A DNA stretch of 64,000 bases from Nostoc sp. TCL240-02. GTDB lineage: Bacteria; Cyanobacteriota; Cyanobacteriia; Cyanobacteriales; Nostocaceae. The stretch spans positions 3,410,501 through 3,474,500 of the forward strand of contig NZ_CP040094.1 of the NCBI RefSeq assembly GCF_013343235.1, given 5' to 3'. The first letter of the stretch is position 1. Every line of letters starts with the position of its first letter. A program made the translations under genes and the position numbers. Of this stretch, positions 39,777 through 48,211 are shown one piece after another. The notes beneath the pieces were generated by a model. That model searched no databases, had not been told where the DNA came from, and worked only from the letters and a program-made list of their open reading frames with translations.

Positions 39777-40994
39777 ATGATAAATGCGATCGCTACTAAA
39801 TTTCGCCAACTTATAACTGGAAGAAAAAGCCCGACAGGTTATTTTGACAGACATAACCACAAAAACAAAACTAGGCATTCGATAGCGCTGTATACCTGCA
39901 TAGGATTAGTAAGTGCAATTTTGGCATTGTTGTTAATCGCATCCCCAGGACTGGCCCAAAAACCGGAACCCCAACAATCCCTAAAACTCCAACAACCGTT
40001 ATTAGTAGCTACACGAGTTATACCGCCCTTTGTGCTATCAAACAAAGGTGAGCTATCGGGATTCAGTATCGACCTCTGGCGCAGCATCGCTACCCAGATA
40101 GGTATAGAGTCTAAATTTATTGAATATTCCAGTGTGCCGGAAGTGATTTCTGCTATTAAGGACAACAAAGTCAACTTGGGAATTGCAGCTATCTCGATTA
40201 CAGCCGAACGCGAGCAAAATTTTGATTTCTCATTACCCATTTTTGCTGGTGGGCTGCAAATTATGGTACGCAACCTAGAGAGTAAAAACAGTGCCTTTCC
40301 AAATATTTTGCAATTGTTTTTCTCTACTAGCCTCTTGCAGGTAATAGGCATTGCCCTAGTGCTAATTGTCGTAGCAGCCCACATTATTTGGCTATCCGAG
40401 CGTAATCACAAAGAAGGGATGATTTCTGAATCATACTTTCCTGGTATTTTTAAAGCTTGTTGGTGGGCAGCAGCCACATTAGCGACTCAAGCCGATGAAA
40501 TGCCCAAGGGAGTGCTGGGACGTTTAATAGCTATAATCTGGATGTTCATCGGAGTCCTTTTTGTTGCCTACTTTACAGCCAGTGCGACTACTTCATTAAC
40601 AGTGCAGCAACTTCAGGGCGATATCAGGAGTATAGACGATTTACCCGGCAAGGTAGTGGCTACAACTGCGGGTAGCACAGCAGCGACATACTTGCAAGAA
40701 CATCATATTTCAGTTTTAGAAGTCCCCAAAATTGAGGAAGCTTACAATGCTCTGCAAACAAAAAAAGCTGATGCTGTGGTGTTTGATGCACCTGTACTCC
40801 TCTTTTATGCTGCCAATGAAGGCAAAGGGAAGGTAGAGATTGTTGGCAGTATCTTGCGTGAAGAAAGCTACGGAATTATTCTGCCTAATAACAGTCCCTA
40901 CCGTAAACCAATTAATCAGGCTCTGTTGAATCTTAAAGAAAATGGCACTTATCAATCGCTATATGATAAGTGGTTCGATCCTAAAAATTCTTAA
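39777..40994 (+). CDS. ionotropic glutamate receptor-like channel (GluR0-like architecture)
   Basis: A 405-residue membrane protein. It has an N-terminal hydrophobic segment, a first ligand-binding lobe (LVATRVIPPFVLS... AISITAEREQNFDFSLP, with the Arg that binds the amino-acid carboxylate), a transmembrane segment at about 180-205, a pore loop WWAAATLATQADEMPKG, a second segment ending YFTASATTSLTVQQLQ, and a second lobe with VVFDAPVLLFYA. The SLT-like end of the last membrane helix resembles the eukaryotic receptor gate. The pore lacks the TVGYG filter of Synechocystis GluR0, so ion selectivity is unknown. It stands alone. Confidence 0.85.
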   Translation: MINAIATKFRQLITGRKSPTGYFDRHNHKNKTRHSIALYTCIGLVSAILALLLIASPGLAQKPEPQQSLKLQQPLLVATRVIPPFVLSNKGELSGFSIDLWRSIATQIGIESKFIEYSSVPEVISAIKDNKVNLGIAAISITAEREQNFDFSLPIFAGGLQIMVRNLESKNSAFPNILQLFFSTSLLQVIGIALVLIVVAAHIIWLSERNHKEGMISESYFPGIFKACWWAAATLATQADEMPKGVLGRLIAIIWMFIGVLFVAYFTASATTSLTVQQLQGDIRSIDDLPGKVVATTAGSTAATYLQEHHISVLEVPKIEEAYNALQTKKADAVVFDAPVLLFYAANEGKGKVEIVGSILREESYGIILPNNSPYRKPINQALLNLKENGTYQSLYDKWFDPKNS

Positions 40995-41153
40995 ACTTTG
41001 CTAGAAAATTAGAGTTATCGGGATTAGGGCGTATTCTCAAAGTCTTAGATACCCTTAAACCCCCGATAAATTGCTAACGTGTATACACAAGTCGAATTAC
41101 CCCCTTAATCCCCTGACGCATTTGGGGTAAAACCGGAAAATCCAGTACCCTCA

Positions 41154-42103
41154 CCTTTATAGAACCCATTTGACATCTAAGAAGAGGCTGCAAGCCTCTG
41201 AAGCATTAGCCGAATGAAACAAAGATTAACCTTGGCAGTTGCATTATCTAGAGTTCTCTCAAAGTTCTTAACGAGAATTTTGCATCTCTCAATCCAAGCA
41301 TTTGACCGTTCAATTACCCACCTCGCGGCAACCGGAACAAACCCAGATTTCCCTAATTCTTTGTTTTGTTGTTTTGATGGTTTTGCCGAAAGTTCAAACC
41401 TGATTTTCGTCATCATTTGGGGATAAACTTTTTCTAGCTCCTCCCTCAAATACTCAGGGTGATAACCGTGGTCTAGCAGAATGGTGATTTTGGGAATATT
41501 GACGGGTTTTGACTGGAAATAATCAATGTTTTTAGTCAACATCTCAATCAAACCCCTATCATCAGATACATTTGCTTTAGTGCAATGAGTAAAGAAGGGA
41601 AACCCCAGGGTATCAACGGCTAGATGTCTTTTAATGCCATTTGTCGAGAAAGTAGAAACAATACCCTTTCGATGTAATACTCGCATTACAGGTGTTTTTC
41701 ACCGCTTGAGAGTCGATAATTATCAGCGTCGTCCACTTAGCTTTTTTTTTACCTGTTCACGCACTCGTCCATGTAAAACTCTCATCAATTCTTCTATCAC
41801 TCCTTTGGCCCGCCACTGCTTGTAATGCCAATATACAGTCGAGTAGGGGGGCAAGTCCTTGGGTAAGTCTTCCCAATTGCAGCCATTCTTTAGTTGATAG
41901 AAGATGCCATCTAAGAGTTCTCTTTTTGTCCAGTTGGCGGGTCTAGTCTGTTTCTTAGCAGGCAATATAGTCGGCAGTAGGGGTTCGAGAATTTCCCATT
42001 CTTCGTCTGTTAGGCTGCTAGAGTACGGCATGGCTGCTGGATATGGCTTTTGCCGTCACTCTACTTCAATACAGTAAAAGATGTCAAATGGGTTCTATAA
42101 AGG
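41154..42103 (-). mobile_element. degenerate IS5-family element (950 bp)
   Basis: Bounded by 25-bp perfect inverted repeats at 41154-41178 and 42079-42103; the outermost bases (CCTTTATA) may belong to a palindromic target rather than to the element. It carries one broken transposase gene on the minus strand. Confidence 0.85.
41177..42031 (-). pseudogene. IS5-family transposase, two frame breaks
   Basis: The N-terminal part (42031-41723) reads MPYSSSLTDEEWEILEPLLP and ends GRVREQVKKK at a run of nine As. The middle, with the first catalytic Asp (TLIIIDSQAVKNTCNAS), continues only in another frame, and the C-terminal part (NGIKRHLAVDTLGFP, the second D in ILLDHGYH, and E in RWVIERSNAW) is back in the first frame. 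The A-run could be a programmed frameshift as in IS427-type elements; the second break near 41650 is most simply a mutation. No single product with all three acids would be made. Confidence 0.85.
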
Positions 42104-42852
42104 CAGGCTTAGGGTGGGGTAAAACCTTTGTTCTTCAGCTATTTTCAGACTTGTGTATACACCGTAGCTGATAAATTGGGGGACAAAAACCTCTCAAACC
42201 TCAGGTATACTAGTATCTTCTAATACAACTGTTTTGACTATGCCTCTATCTTTTTTAAATACTAAGCACACAAAACTTATGTTTTACTAACATTAAGCTT
42301 TTCTAATATTATTAGAGCGGTGATATGTAAGCAGCGATCGCCTCTGATACTTCATCAAAATCCAGTGTGTCGCGTTTCATCCTCAGCCTCAAGCGCGAAA
42401 GACAACACTGTGCATGTCTTCCTATAAGGCTTTCACGCTATTGCTAAATTTCTTGTAAAAACTCTTGATTTTCATTACCGATTGTGAGAAAGTCTGATTT
42501 AACATCCAAAAACCACTGTAAGTCGATAGGTTTATCGTATTTTTGGTTCAACTAGAAGTAAGCTGTGCTTTAACCCCGAAAAGATGCTATCAGACTGAAT
42601 ACAAGTACAGAAGTATAACAGCCATCTGATCAAGGCATCATAACAGGACTGAATGTCTATACGGCTTTCAGGAGATCATCTTCTATGCAAGTTACCTTCC
42701 AGTAGAGTAACCACAGATTTCATCTCAAATTTGGTTAAATTGCCTTGCTTCTCTGGAGTTGGGTGTCTTATGTATGGCTAGTTGTTCTAGCTTTTCGATG
42801 CTCATCTCATGTATTCACTTATGACTATATTTTTGCCAGTGGAGAACATCTC
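42104..42852. other. intergenic, mostly featureless
   Basis: About 750 bp between the IS5 remnant and the haloperoxidase-like gene. The first 80 bp hold half of the outer inverted repeat. The rest has a HIP1 site at about 42335 and A+T-rich sequence, with no supported gene. The frame of the next gene is open back to 42745 but is not its likely start. Confidence 0.5.
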
Positions 42853-44670
42853 ATGCAAGTAGATCCTAATTCTCATCAAGGTTCCGAGCAAGATACTCAG
42901 GCTAATAGCGAAATAGAGAAACTGAAACAACCCCGTGTAAATAGCAAACGTTTTTTTGGTAGTCACGCCAGCAGACGCTCATTTCTCGGTCGTGCTGGTT
43001 TATTTAGTGCTGCTAGCGTTGTTGCAGGGGTTTTCGGTTCACCCTTCTCCTCAAAGAAAGGAGGAGATGTTGTACAAGCCACAGATATCAATGGGCGGTA
43101 TAATCGACTGTTTGACTACAATAGATTTGTTGATAAAGCCTATCGAGTCCGTGTTGAAGCAGCCAGAGTTGAACGGAGTATTCCCATTCCGCCGCATCCG
43201 ACTAACGGTGATGAGGAGCGTTATGCCAACAAAATCGGCTCTGACAGTAGGGGACTACCACACAATGGGCTTGGAGAAGTTAAGTTGGAAGCTTACAACT
43301 CTTTGACCAAAGCACTGGCAACCCAAAACCCGAATGATTATGAAAATATCATCTTGGGTGGCGGCAGAAAGCTGGTCAATCCTCAAGGTCCCCTGGCAAT
43401 TAGTCTAGAAGGAATCAATGCAGCGCAGATAGCAGTGCCACCACCACCGGCTCTAGCTAGTGCAGAACGCGCTGCTGAAGCAGTAGAACTCTACTGGCAA
43501 GCTTTACTCCGAGATGTACCTCTTTCCAAGCTCCAAAACAATACTGACAACCCAAAAGTCTTAGCAGCTGTTGAAGACCTCAACAACCTGTCGGCCTTCC
43601 GAGGGCCAAAACAAAATGGGCGTGTCACCCCTCAGACTCTATTTCGTGGTAGCGTCAACTACGTCAATCTTTACACTTCAGGTATAACTACAAAATATGT
43701 TATTCCTCCAGGGGTACTAGATGGCCCTTACATCTCACAATTTTTGTTGCGGACTATTCCTTGGGGAACTCAGTCTGTTTCGCCGCTGATTCGTACTGCT
43801 CTTCCTGGTAATGATTTTCTACTCGATTTCCAGGAATGGTTGACTATTCAGAATGGAGGTAGTTCTGGAAAGTCTATTAAATACGACCCCAAAAACCGTT
43901 ATATAGCTACAGTTCGGGATTTAGGTGAGTATGCCCATATTGGCGGCCCTACATACCTTGGAGCCTCCTTGATTCTTGGTAGCATCGGTACACCTTTGAA
44001 TCCGGGCAATCCCTACGTCAGATCGAATACTCAAATTGGTTCTAATGCAACCTTTGCAGCAGGACATTTACAAGCCTTGCTTAACTTGGGTAGTTCACGT
44101 GTGATTCGAGCGTCATACTGGCAGAAGTATTATTTACACCGCATTCTGCGCCCGGAAGCTTATGGTGGGCTAGTTTACAACAACATTGTCAATAAAACTC
44201 AATATCCGATTAATTCTGAGGTCTTTAATTCCAAAGCTTTGGCTCAGACCTTTAGCACCTTCGGCACTTATCTATTGCCCCAAGCATATCCAGAAGCATC
44301 GCCAACCCATTCCTCCTATACGGGTGGTGCGGCTGCTAATGCTGGCGTTAATGTCACACTATTGAAAGCATTTTTTGATGAAAACTTTGTTATCCCCGAT
44401 CCAGTAGTACCCGATCCCAATGATCCCACAAAAGTAATTCCTTATAGTGGGCAACCACTAACTGTGGGTGGAGAGTTGAATAAACTAGCAACTAACTATG
44501 CTATTGGTCGCGGTCACGGTGGTATTCATTGGCGTTCGGATGGTTCAGCTGCTTTGGCTTTGGGAGAAGAGATTGCTATTAGCCTTCTCAGGGATGAGAG
44601 ACTGGGTTACAACGAAATATTCAATGGCTTCACCTTCACAAAATTTGACGGTTCAAAAGTCACAGTTTAA
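42853..44670 (+). CDS. vanadium-dependent haloperoxidase homologue, Tat-exported
   Basis: A 605-residue protein of the vanadium haloperoxidase/PAP2 superfamily. A twin-arginine signal SRRSFLG at 40-46 is followed by a hydrophobic stretch, so it is probably exported folded. Compared with algal bromoperoxidases, K425 and R433 (WQKYYLHRILRPE), R553 and the vanadate-ligand H559 (GRGHGGIHWRSD) are kept at the right spacing. The segment PTHSSYTGGAAANAG has Gly-Gly-Ala where those enzymes have Ser-Gly-His, so the acid-base His is missing. ATG 42853 follows GGAG by 8 bp; the frame is open further upstream. It stands alone; halogenating activity is doubtful. Confidence 0.85.
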   Translation: MQVDPNSHQGSEQDTQANSEIEKLKQPRVNSKRFFGSHASRRSFLGRAGLFSAASVVAGVFGSPFSSKKGGDVVQATDINGRYNRLFDYNRFVDKAYRVRVEAARVERSIPIPPHPTNGDEERYANKIGSDSRGLPHNGLGEVKLEAYNSLTKALATQNPNDYENIILGGGRKLVNPQGPLAISLEGINAAQIAVPPPPALASAERAAEAVELYWQALLRDVPLSKLQNNTDNPKVLAAVEDLNNLSAFRGPKQNGRVTPQTLFRGSVNYVNLYTSGITTKYVIPPGVLDGPYISQFLLRTIPWGTQSVSPLIRTALPGNDFLLDFQEWLTIQNGGSSGKSIKYDPKNRYIATVRDLGEYAHIGGPTYLGASLILGSIGTPLNPGNPYVRSNTQIGSNATFAAGHLQALLNLGSSRVIRASYWQKYYLHRILRPEAYGGLVYNNIVNKTQYPINSEVFNSKALAQTFSTFGTYLLPQAYPEASPTHSSYTGGAAANAGVNVTLLKAFFDENFVIPDPVVPDPNDPTKVIPYSGQPLTVGGELNKLATNYAIGRGHGGIHWRSDGSAALALGEEIAISLLRDERLGYNEIFNGFTFTKFDGSKVTV

Positions 44671-45110
44671 ACCGATTTTCGGTATTTAATGATTTCAAAA
44701 CTTTTGTAGAGACGCGAAATTGCACTGGGCTACGCTAATGTACCGTAATGTTTTCGCATCTCTATACCAAGATTCATGTATCTAATCAGTAACACCTGAT
44801 TTTTATCACAAATGTTAAATTTAATACACAATAACTTACTTAGGATAGAGAATTAATGATTACTCTGGGCTATGGCGTTAAAAAACAGTACAAGCCCTGT
44901 ACGCTGGAAATTCTACCCTCTCTAGTGCCAGAGTTAAGCTAGTACGCATCTAAATTGCACATTTTTTCGTTAAAACTGTCATTTGTCATTAGTTATTGAC
45001 AAAAGACAACTGATAAATGACTAATGATAAAGGACGAATTTCACGAATAAATAAGCAATTAAAGTGCGTAACAGCCTAGCAATAATTGCAGTTTGCTCCA
45101 GAAGCTTAGT
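44671..45110. other. intergenic, repeat-rich
   Basis: A 440-bp gap. GTAGAGACGCG at 44706 and the inverted CGCATCTCTA at 44755 form a loose dispersed repeat; 44980-45035 holds TCATTTGTCATTAG and its inverted relatives, like the groES-groEL spacer. No frame is supported. Confidence 0.6.
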
Positions 45111-46160
45111 ATGACAAAGGCATTCCCAAGCATAGCAAGGCGCTTGAAAAGTACAGGAATCAAGTTGTTGAAGATGGGAACCTTCCTAATAACCCGTTTT
45201 ATTGCAAGCTGGAAACGCTACTTCTTGGGTGACACTGTTGATGTTCGCCCCTCTCCTTCTCCTTCCTCTGATGTCCGCCCTTCCTTAGCTGGCCCAGTCC
45301 TCAGCTTAGGCGGGGGTGGTCCCGATGTTGATGATGCTATTCAGTGGATGATTAACCAAGTTAGGGGAGGTACTAACACCGCTACCAAGGTTAATGTTGT
45401 AGTTCTCCGCACGAATGGTAATCACGATTACAATCGGCTAATTTCTGCCATGAAGGGCGTAAACTCTGTGGAAACTCTTCTGATTCGCAATAGACAAGAA
45501 GCAAACAAAGCTGATATTTATGAAAAAGTCAGAAATGCTGATGTGATTTTCTTTGCTGGCGGCGACCAATGTCAGTACATCCGCAATTGGAAAGATACCA
45601 AGCTTGAAGCTGCCGTTAAGTCAGTTTACCTGAAGGGAGGCGGCGTTGGTGGTACGAGCGCGGGTGCAATGATCCAAAGTGATTGTGTGTATGATGCTTG
45701 CGCTTCTTCAGAAAAAGGCATTGAGACTAGAGACGCACTTGAAGATCCTTACCGGGATATCACCTTTACCTACAACTTTTTCAATTGGAGTAATTTAAAA
45801 GGAACTATCGTAGATACGCACTTCGATAGGCGGGAAAGAATGGGTCGAATTATGGCTTTCATTGCCCGTCAAATTAAGGACGGTGTATCTAGCAGCGTTT
45901 TAGGCATAGCGGTTAGCGAAAGTACATCGGTTCTTGTGGATAAAAACGGTTTGGTGAAAGTTATGGGTAGGGGGGCAGCGTACTTTGTACTTGGTAATCA
46001 CATACCGGAAGTATGCGAACCTCGAACGCCTTTGACCTTTTCTAATTACAAAATTTGGAGAGTTCGCAGCGGCGACACCTTTAACTTAAGAAACAGACCA
46101 ACCTCTGGGTACTATCTCAGGAGTGTCAAAAGGGGACGGATTGATTCAAATCCATATTGA
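45111..46160 (+). CDS. cyanophycinase-like serine peptidase (S51)
   Basis: A 349-residue protein. The S51/class I amidotransferase-like fold is marked by LSLGGGGPDVDDAIQWMI, FFAGGDQCQYIRNW, the nucleophile Ser in GVGGTSAGAMIQSD, and the His in VDTHFDRRERMGR. Cyanophycinases cut cyanophycin to beta-Asp-Arg dipeptides. This one has a basic, partly hydrophobic N-terminus of about 45 residues that may anchor or export it, and a C-terminal extension of about 70 residues, so it may act on another substrate. The frame begins at a TTG six codons earlier. No cyanophycin synthetase gene is nearby. Confidence 0.8.
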   Translation: MTKAFPSIARRLKSTGIKLLKMGTFLITRFIASWKRYFLGDTVDVRPSPSPSSDVRPSLAGPVLSLGGGGPDVDDAIQWMINQVRGGTNTATKVNVVVLRTNGNHDYNRLISAMKGVNSVETLLIRNRQEANKADIYEKVRNADVIFFAGGDQCQYIRNWKDTKLEAAVKSVYLKGGGVGGTSAGAMIQSDCVYDACASSEKGIETRDALEDPYRDITFTYNFFNWSNLKGTIVDTHFDRRERMGRIMAFIARQIKDGVSSSVLGIAVSESTSVLVDKNGLVKVMGRGAAYFVLGNHIPEVCEPRTPLTFSNYKIWRVRSGDTFNLRNRPTSGYYLRSVKRGRIDSNPY

Positions 46161-46186
46161 TTTGGAAATTGGGAATTGGGAATGGG

Positions 46187-46239
46187 GAGTTAAAACTTGA
46201 AAGTTGAGCTTCTAAGGCTCAACTTCTAAGTTTTAACTC
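46187..46239. terminator. bidirectional hairpin between convergent genes
   Basis: GAGTTAAAACTT pairs with AAGTTTTAACTC, and inside it AGTTGAGC pairs with GCTCAACT. It sits between the convergent cyanophycinase-like and dehydrogenase genes, fitting a two-way terminator. Confidence 0.7.
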
Positions 46240-46277
46240 GCCCTCCTTCCTGCCCAATGCCCAATGCGCCTTTACTT

Positions 46278-47018
46278 TTACCAGGGAACTACGCCATTTT
46301 CATCAAAAAAACCACCGCTAGAACTATCATCAGGTAGTGTGGCAAGTCTCACTGCTGCGATCGCTCCTTGCTCAACGGTGCGGTATCCTTGGTATTGATT
46401 AATGTCAGTTGCTGTGAAACCAGGGTCAGCAGCATTAATTTTAATCGGAGTGTCTTTAAGTTCAGCAGCCAACAGAACTGTAATCGCATTCACTGCTGTC
46501 TTTGATGAGTTATAGGCAAGAAGCTTAAAATTAGCAAACTCATAATTTGGATCGGAGTTCTGAGTCAGAGAACCTAAACCACTTGATAAATTTACTATTC
46601 GCCCTGCTGTTGACTTCTTCAAAAGTAGCAGCAGGGCTTTTGTAACTGCAAACACTCCAAATACATTGATTTCATAAGTGTGTCGTAGTACTTCAATATC
46701 AACTTGACTGGGTGGAAGGCGATCGCCATCACTTACTATCCCGGCATTGTTCACAAGGATGTCAAGTTTTCCGAATTCACTCTCGATTTGTTGAGCCGTA
46801 GAATCGATTGTTTTTTGATCGATGACATCAAGTTGAATTGTTCGGGCATCAATCTCATTTAAACGAAGTTTATTCGCCGCTTCTTCACCACGTTCTATAT
46901 CTCTTGAACCAACAAGAACAGTAGCACCTCTAGAACCTAATTGGCGTGCAATTTCATACCCAATACCTTTGTTTGCACCTGTAATCAGCGCAACCTTGCC
47001 TTTTAAATCTTCTGACAT
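46278..47018 (-). CDS. short-chain dehydrogenase/reductase
   Basis: A 246-residue SDR. The NAD(P)-binding motif is TGANKGIG, NNAG is at about 90, and the catalytic Ser and Tyr-x3-Lys are in LSSGLG and YNSSKTAV. An Arg after the second strand (VGSRD) suggests NADPH. The close relatives resemble plant carbonyl reductases; the substrate is unknown. It is divergent from the aldo/keto reductase, with TAGTGT repeats in the gap. Confidence 0.92.
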   Translation of the reverse strand: MSEDLKGKVALITGANKGIGYEIARQLGSRGATVLVGSRDIERGEEAANKLRLNEIDARTIQLDVIDQKTIDSTAQQIESEFGKLDILVNNAGIVSDGDRLPPSQVDIEVLRHTYEINVFGVFAVTKALLLLLKKSTAGRIVNLSSGLGSLTQNSDPNYEFANFKLLAYNSSKTAVNAITVLLAAELKDTPIKINAADPGFTATDINQYQGYRTVEQGAIAAVRLATLPDDSSSGGFFDENGVVPW

Positions 47019-47254
47019 CTTAGTTTCTCTATTTTGATAAACACTGACAATTTTTACTATCTTTAAGCAAGTTTAGTGTACATGTAGTGTGTGTAGTGTA
47101 TGTCAACACAACATTTAGGATTTAGTAATCCTAGAGAAGTAGTGATTGACTGTCGTTTTTCCACTAGTAGTGATTCACACCGCAGATAGCGGTTGAGAAC
47201 ATATTTGCGGCTTACACTAGCAAATGGCTCAAAAATCATTAAATAGATATAGAT

Positions 47255-48211
47255 ATGCAAACTAAACAACTTGGCAATTCGGAGCTTCACATTACTCCAA
47301 TTGGCTTTGGTGCTTGGGCGATTGGTGGAAGTGGGTGGGCTTTTGGTTGGGGAGCGCAGGAAGATCAAGAATCTATTGAAGCAATCGATCGCGCTCTCGA
47401 TCTCGGTGTTAATTGGATTGACACCGCAGCTATCTATGGGCTGGGACATTCTGAGGAGGTTGTTGCTAAGGCGCTCAAAGGTCGAACTAGTCGCCCCTAT
47501 ATTTTCACTAAATGCTCGATGATCTGGGATGAAAAGGGCGAAATTGGTCGCAGTCTGAAGGCCGATTCTGTGCGGCGGGAGGTTGAAGCTAGTCTGCGCC
47601 GACTCGACATTGAAACCATTGATCTCTATCAAATCCACTGGCCTAACCCTGCGCCAGAAATTGAAGAAGGCTGGACGACTCTCGCCAAGCTCAAAGATGA
47701 AGGGAAGGTTCGCTATATCGGCGTTTCAAACTTCAATGTTGAACAGTTAAAACGTATCCAGGAGACTGCACCAGTTACCTCATTGCAACCGCCTTATTCA
47801 CTGGTTAAGCGTGATGTCGAAAACGAGATTCTGCCTTTCTGTAAGGAAAATAACATCGGTGTAATTGTGTATTCACCAATGCAATCTGGCTTGCTTACAG
47901 GAAAAATGACATCTGAGCGGGTTGCTAATTTACCAGATGATGATTGGCGTAAACAGAGTACTGAATTTCAGGAACCACGTCTATCTCGTAACCTGAAGCT
48001 AGTCGAGGTGTTGCAGGATATAGGTGATCAACACGATCGCTCCGCCGGTGAAGTTGCGATCGCTTGGACTTTGAACAATCCGGCGGTGACAGCTGCGATC
48101 GTTGGCGCACGCAATCCCAAGCAGGTGGAAGGAATCATCGCTGCTGGGGAATTTCGCCTTAATCAGCAGGAGCTAGATCAAATTGCTGCTTTCCTGCGCG
48201 AGAATCCATAG
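47255..48211 (+). CDS. aldo/keto reductase
   Basis: A 318-residue NADPH-dependent oxidoreductase of the AKR superfamily with an (alpha/beta)8 barrel. The catalytic set is present: D and Y in NWIDTAAIYGLGHSE, K in FTKCSM and H in YQIHWPNP. IGVSNFNVEQLK and VGARNPKQVEG (cofactor binding) complete the fold. The substrate is unknown. Its last 53 bp overlap, tail to tail, the end of the cysteine desulfurase gene. Confidence 0.93.
   Translation: MQTKQLGNSELHITPIGFGAWAIGGSGWAFGWGAQEDQESIEAIDRALDLGVNWIDTAAIYGLGHSEEVVAKALKGRTSRPYIFTKCSMIWDEKGEIGRSLKADSVRREVEASLRRLDIETIDLYQIHWPNPAPEIEEGWTTLAKLKDEGKVRYIGVSNFNVEQLKRIQETAPVTSLQPPYSLVKRDVENEILPFCKENNIGVIVYSPMQSGLLTGKMTSERVANLPDDDWRKQSTEFQEPRLSRNLKLVEVLQDIGDQHDRSAGEVAIAWTLNNPAVTAAIVGARNPKQVEGIIAAGEFRLNQQELDQIAAFLRENP

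Larger units (their letters stand above)
41079..42162. repeat. outer inverted repeat around the IS5-type element
   Basis: GTGTATACACAAGTC at 41079-41093 recurs inverted at 42148-42162, with further imperfect matches outward. The IS5-type element sits between, so an older palindromic element of about 130 bp was probably its target. Confidence 0.65.

Noticed and set aside
42104..42744. A possible small RNA in the gap before the haloperoxidase-like gene
   Set aside because: No terminator-like hairpin with T-run and no promoter pair could be identified.
42745..42852. The longer haloperoxidase reading frame starting MLLWSWVSYVWL
   Set aside because: The ATG at 42853 has a GGAG at good spacing and places the twin-arginine motif near the N-terminus; the upstream residues look like translated leader.
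47063..47638. A 191-codon minus-strand frame
   Set aside because: Most of it is antisense to the well-supported aldo/keto reductase gene.
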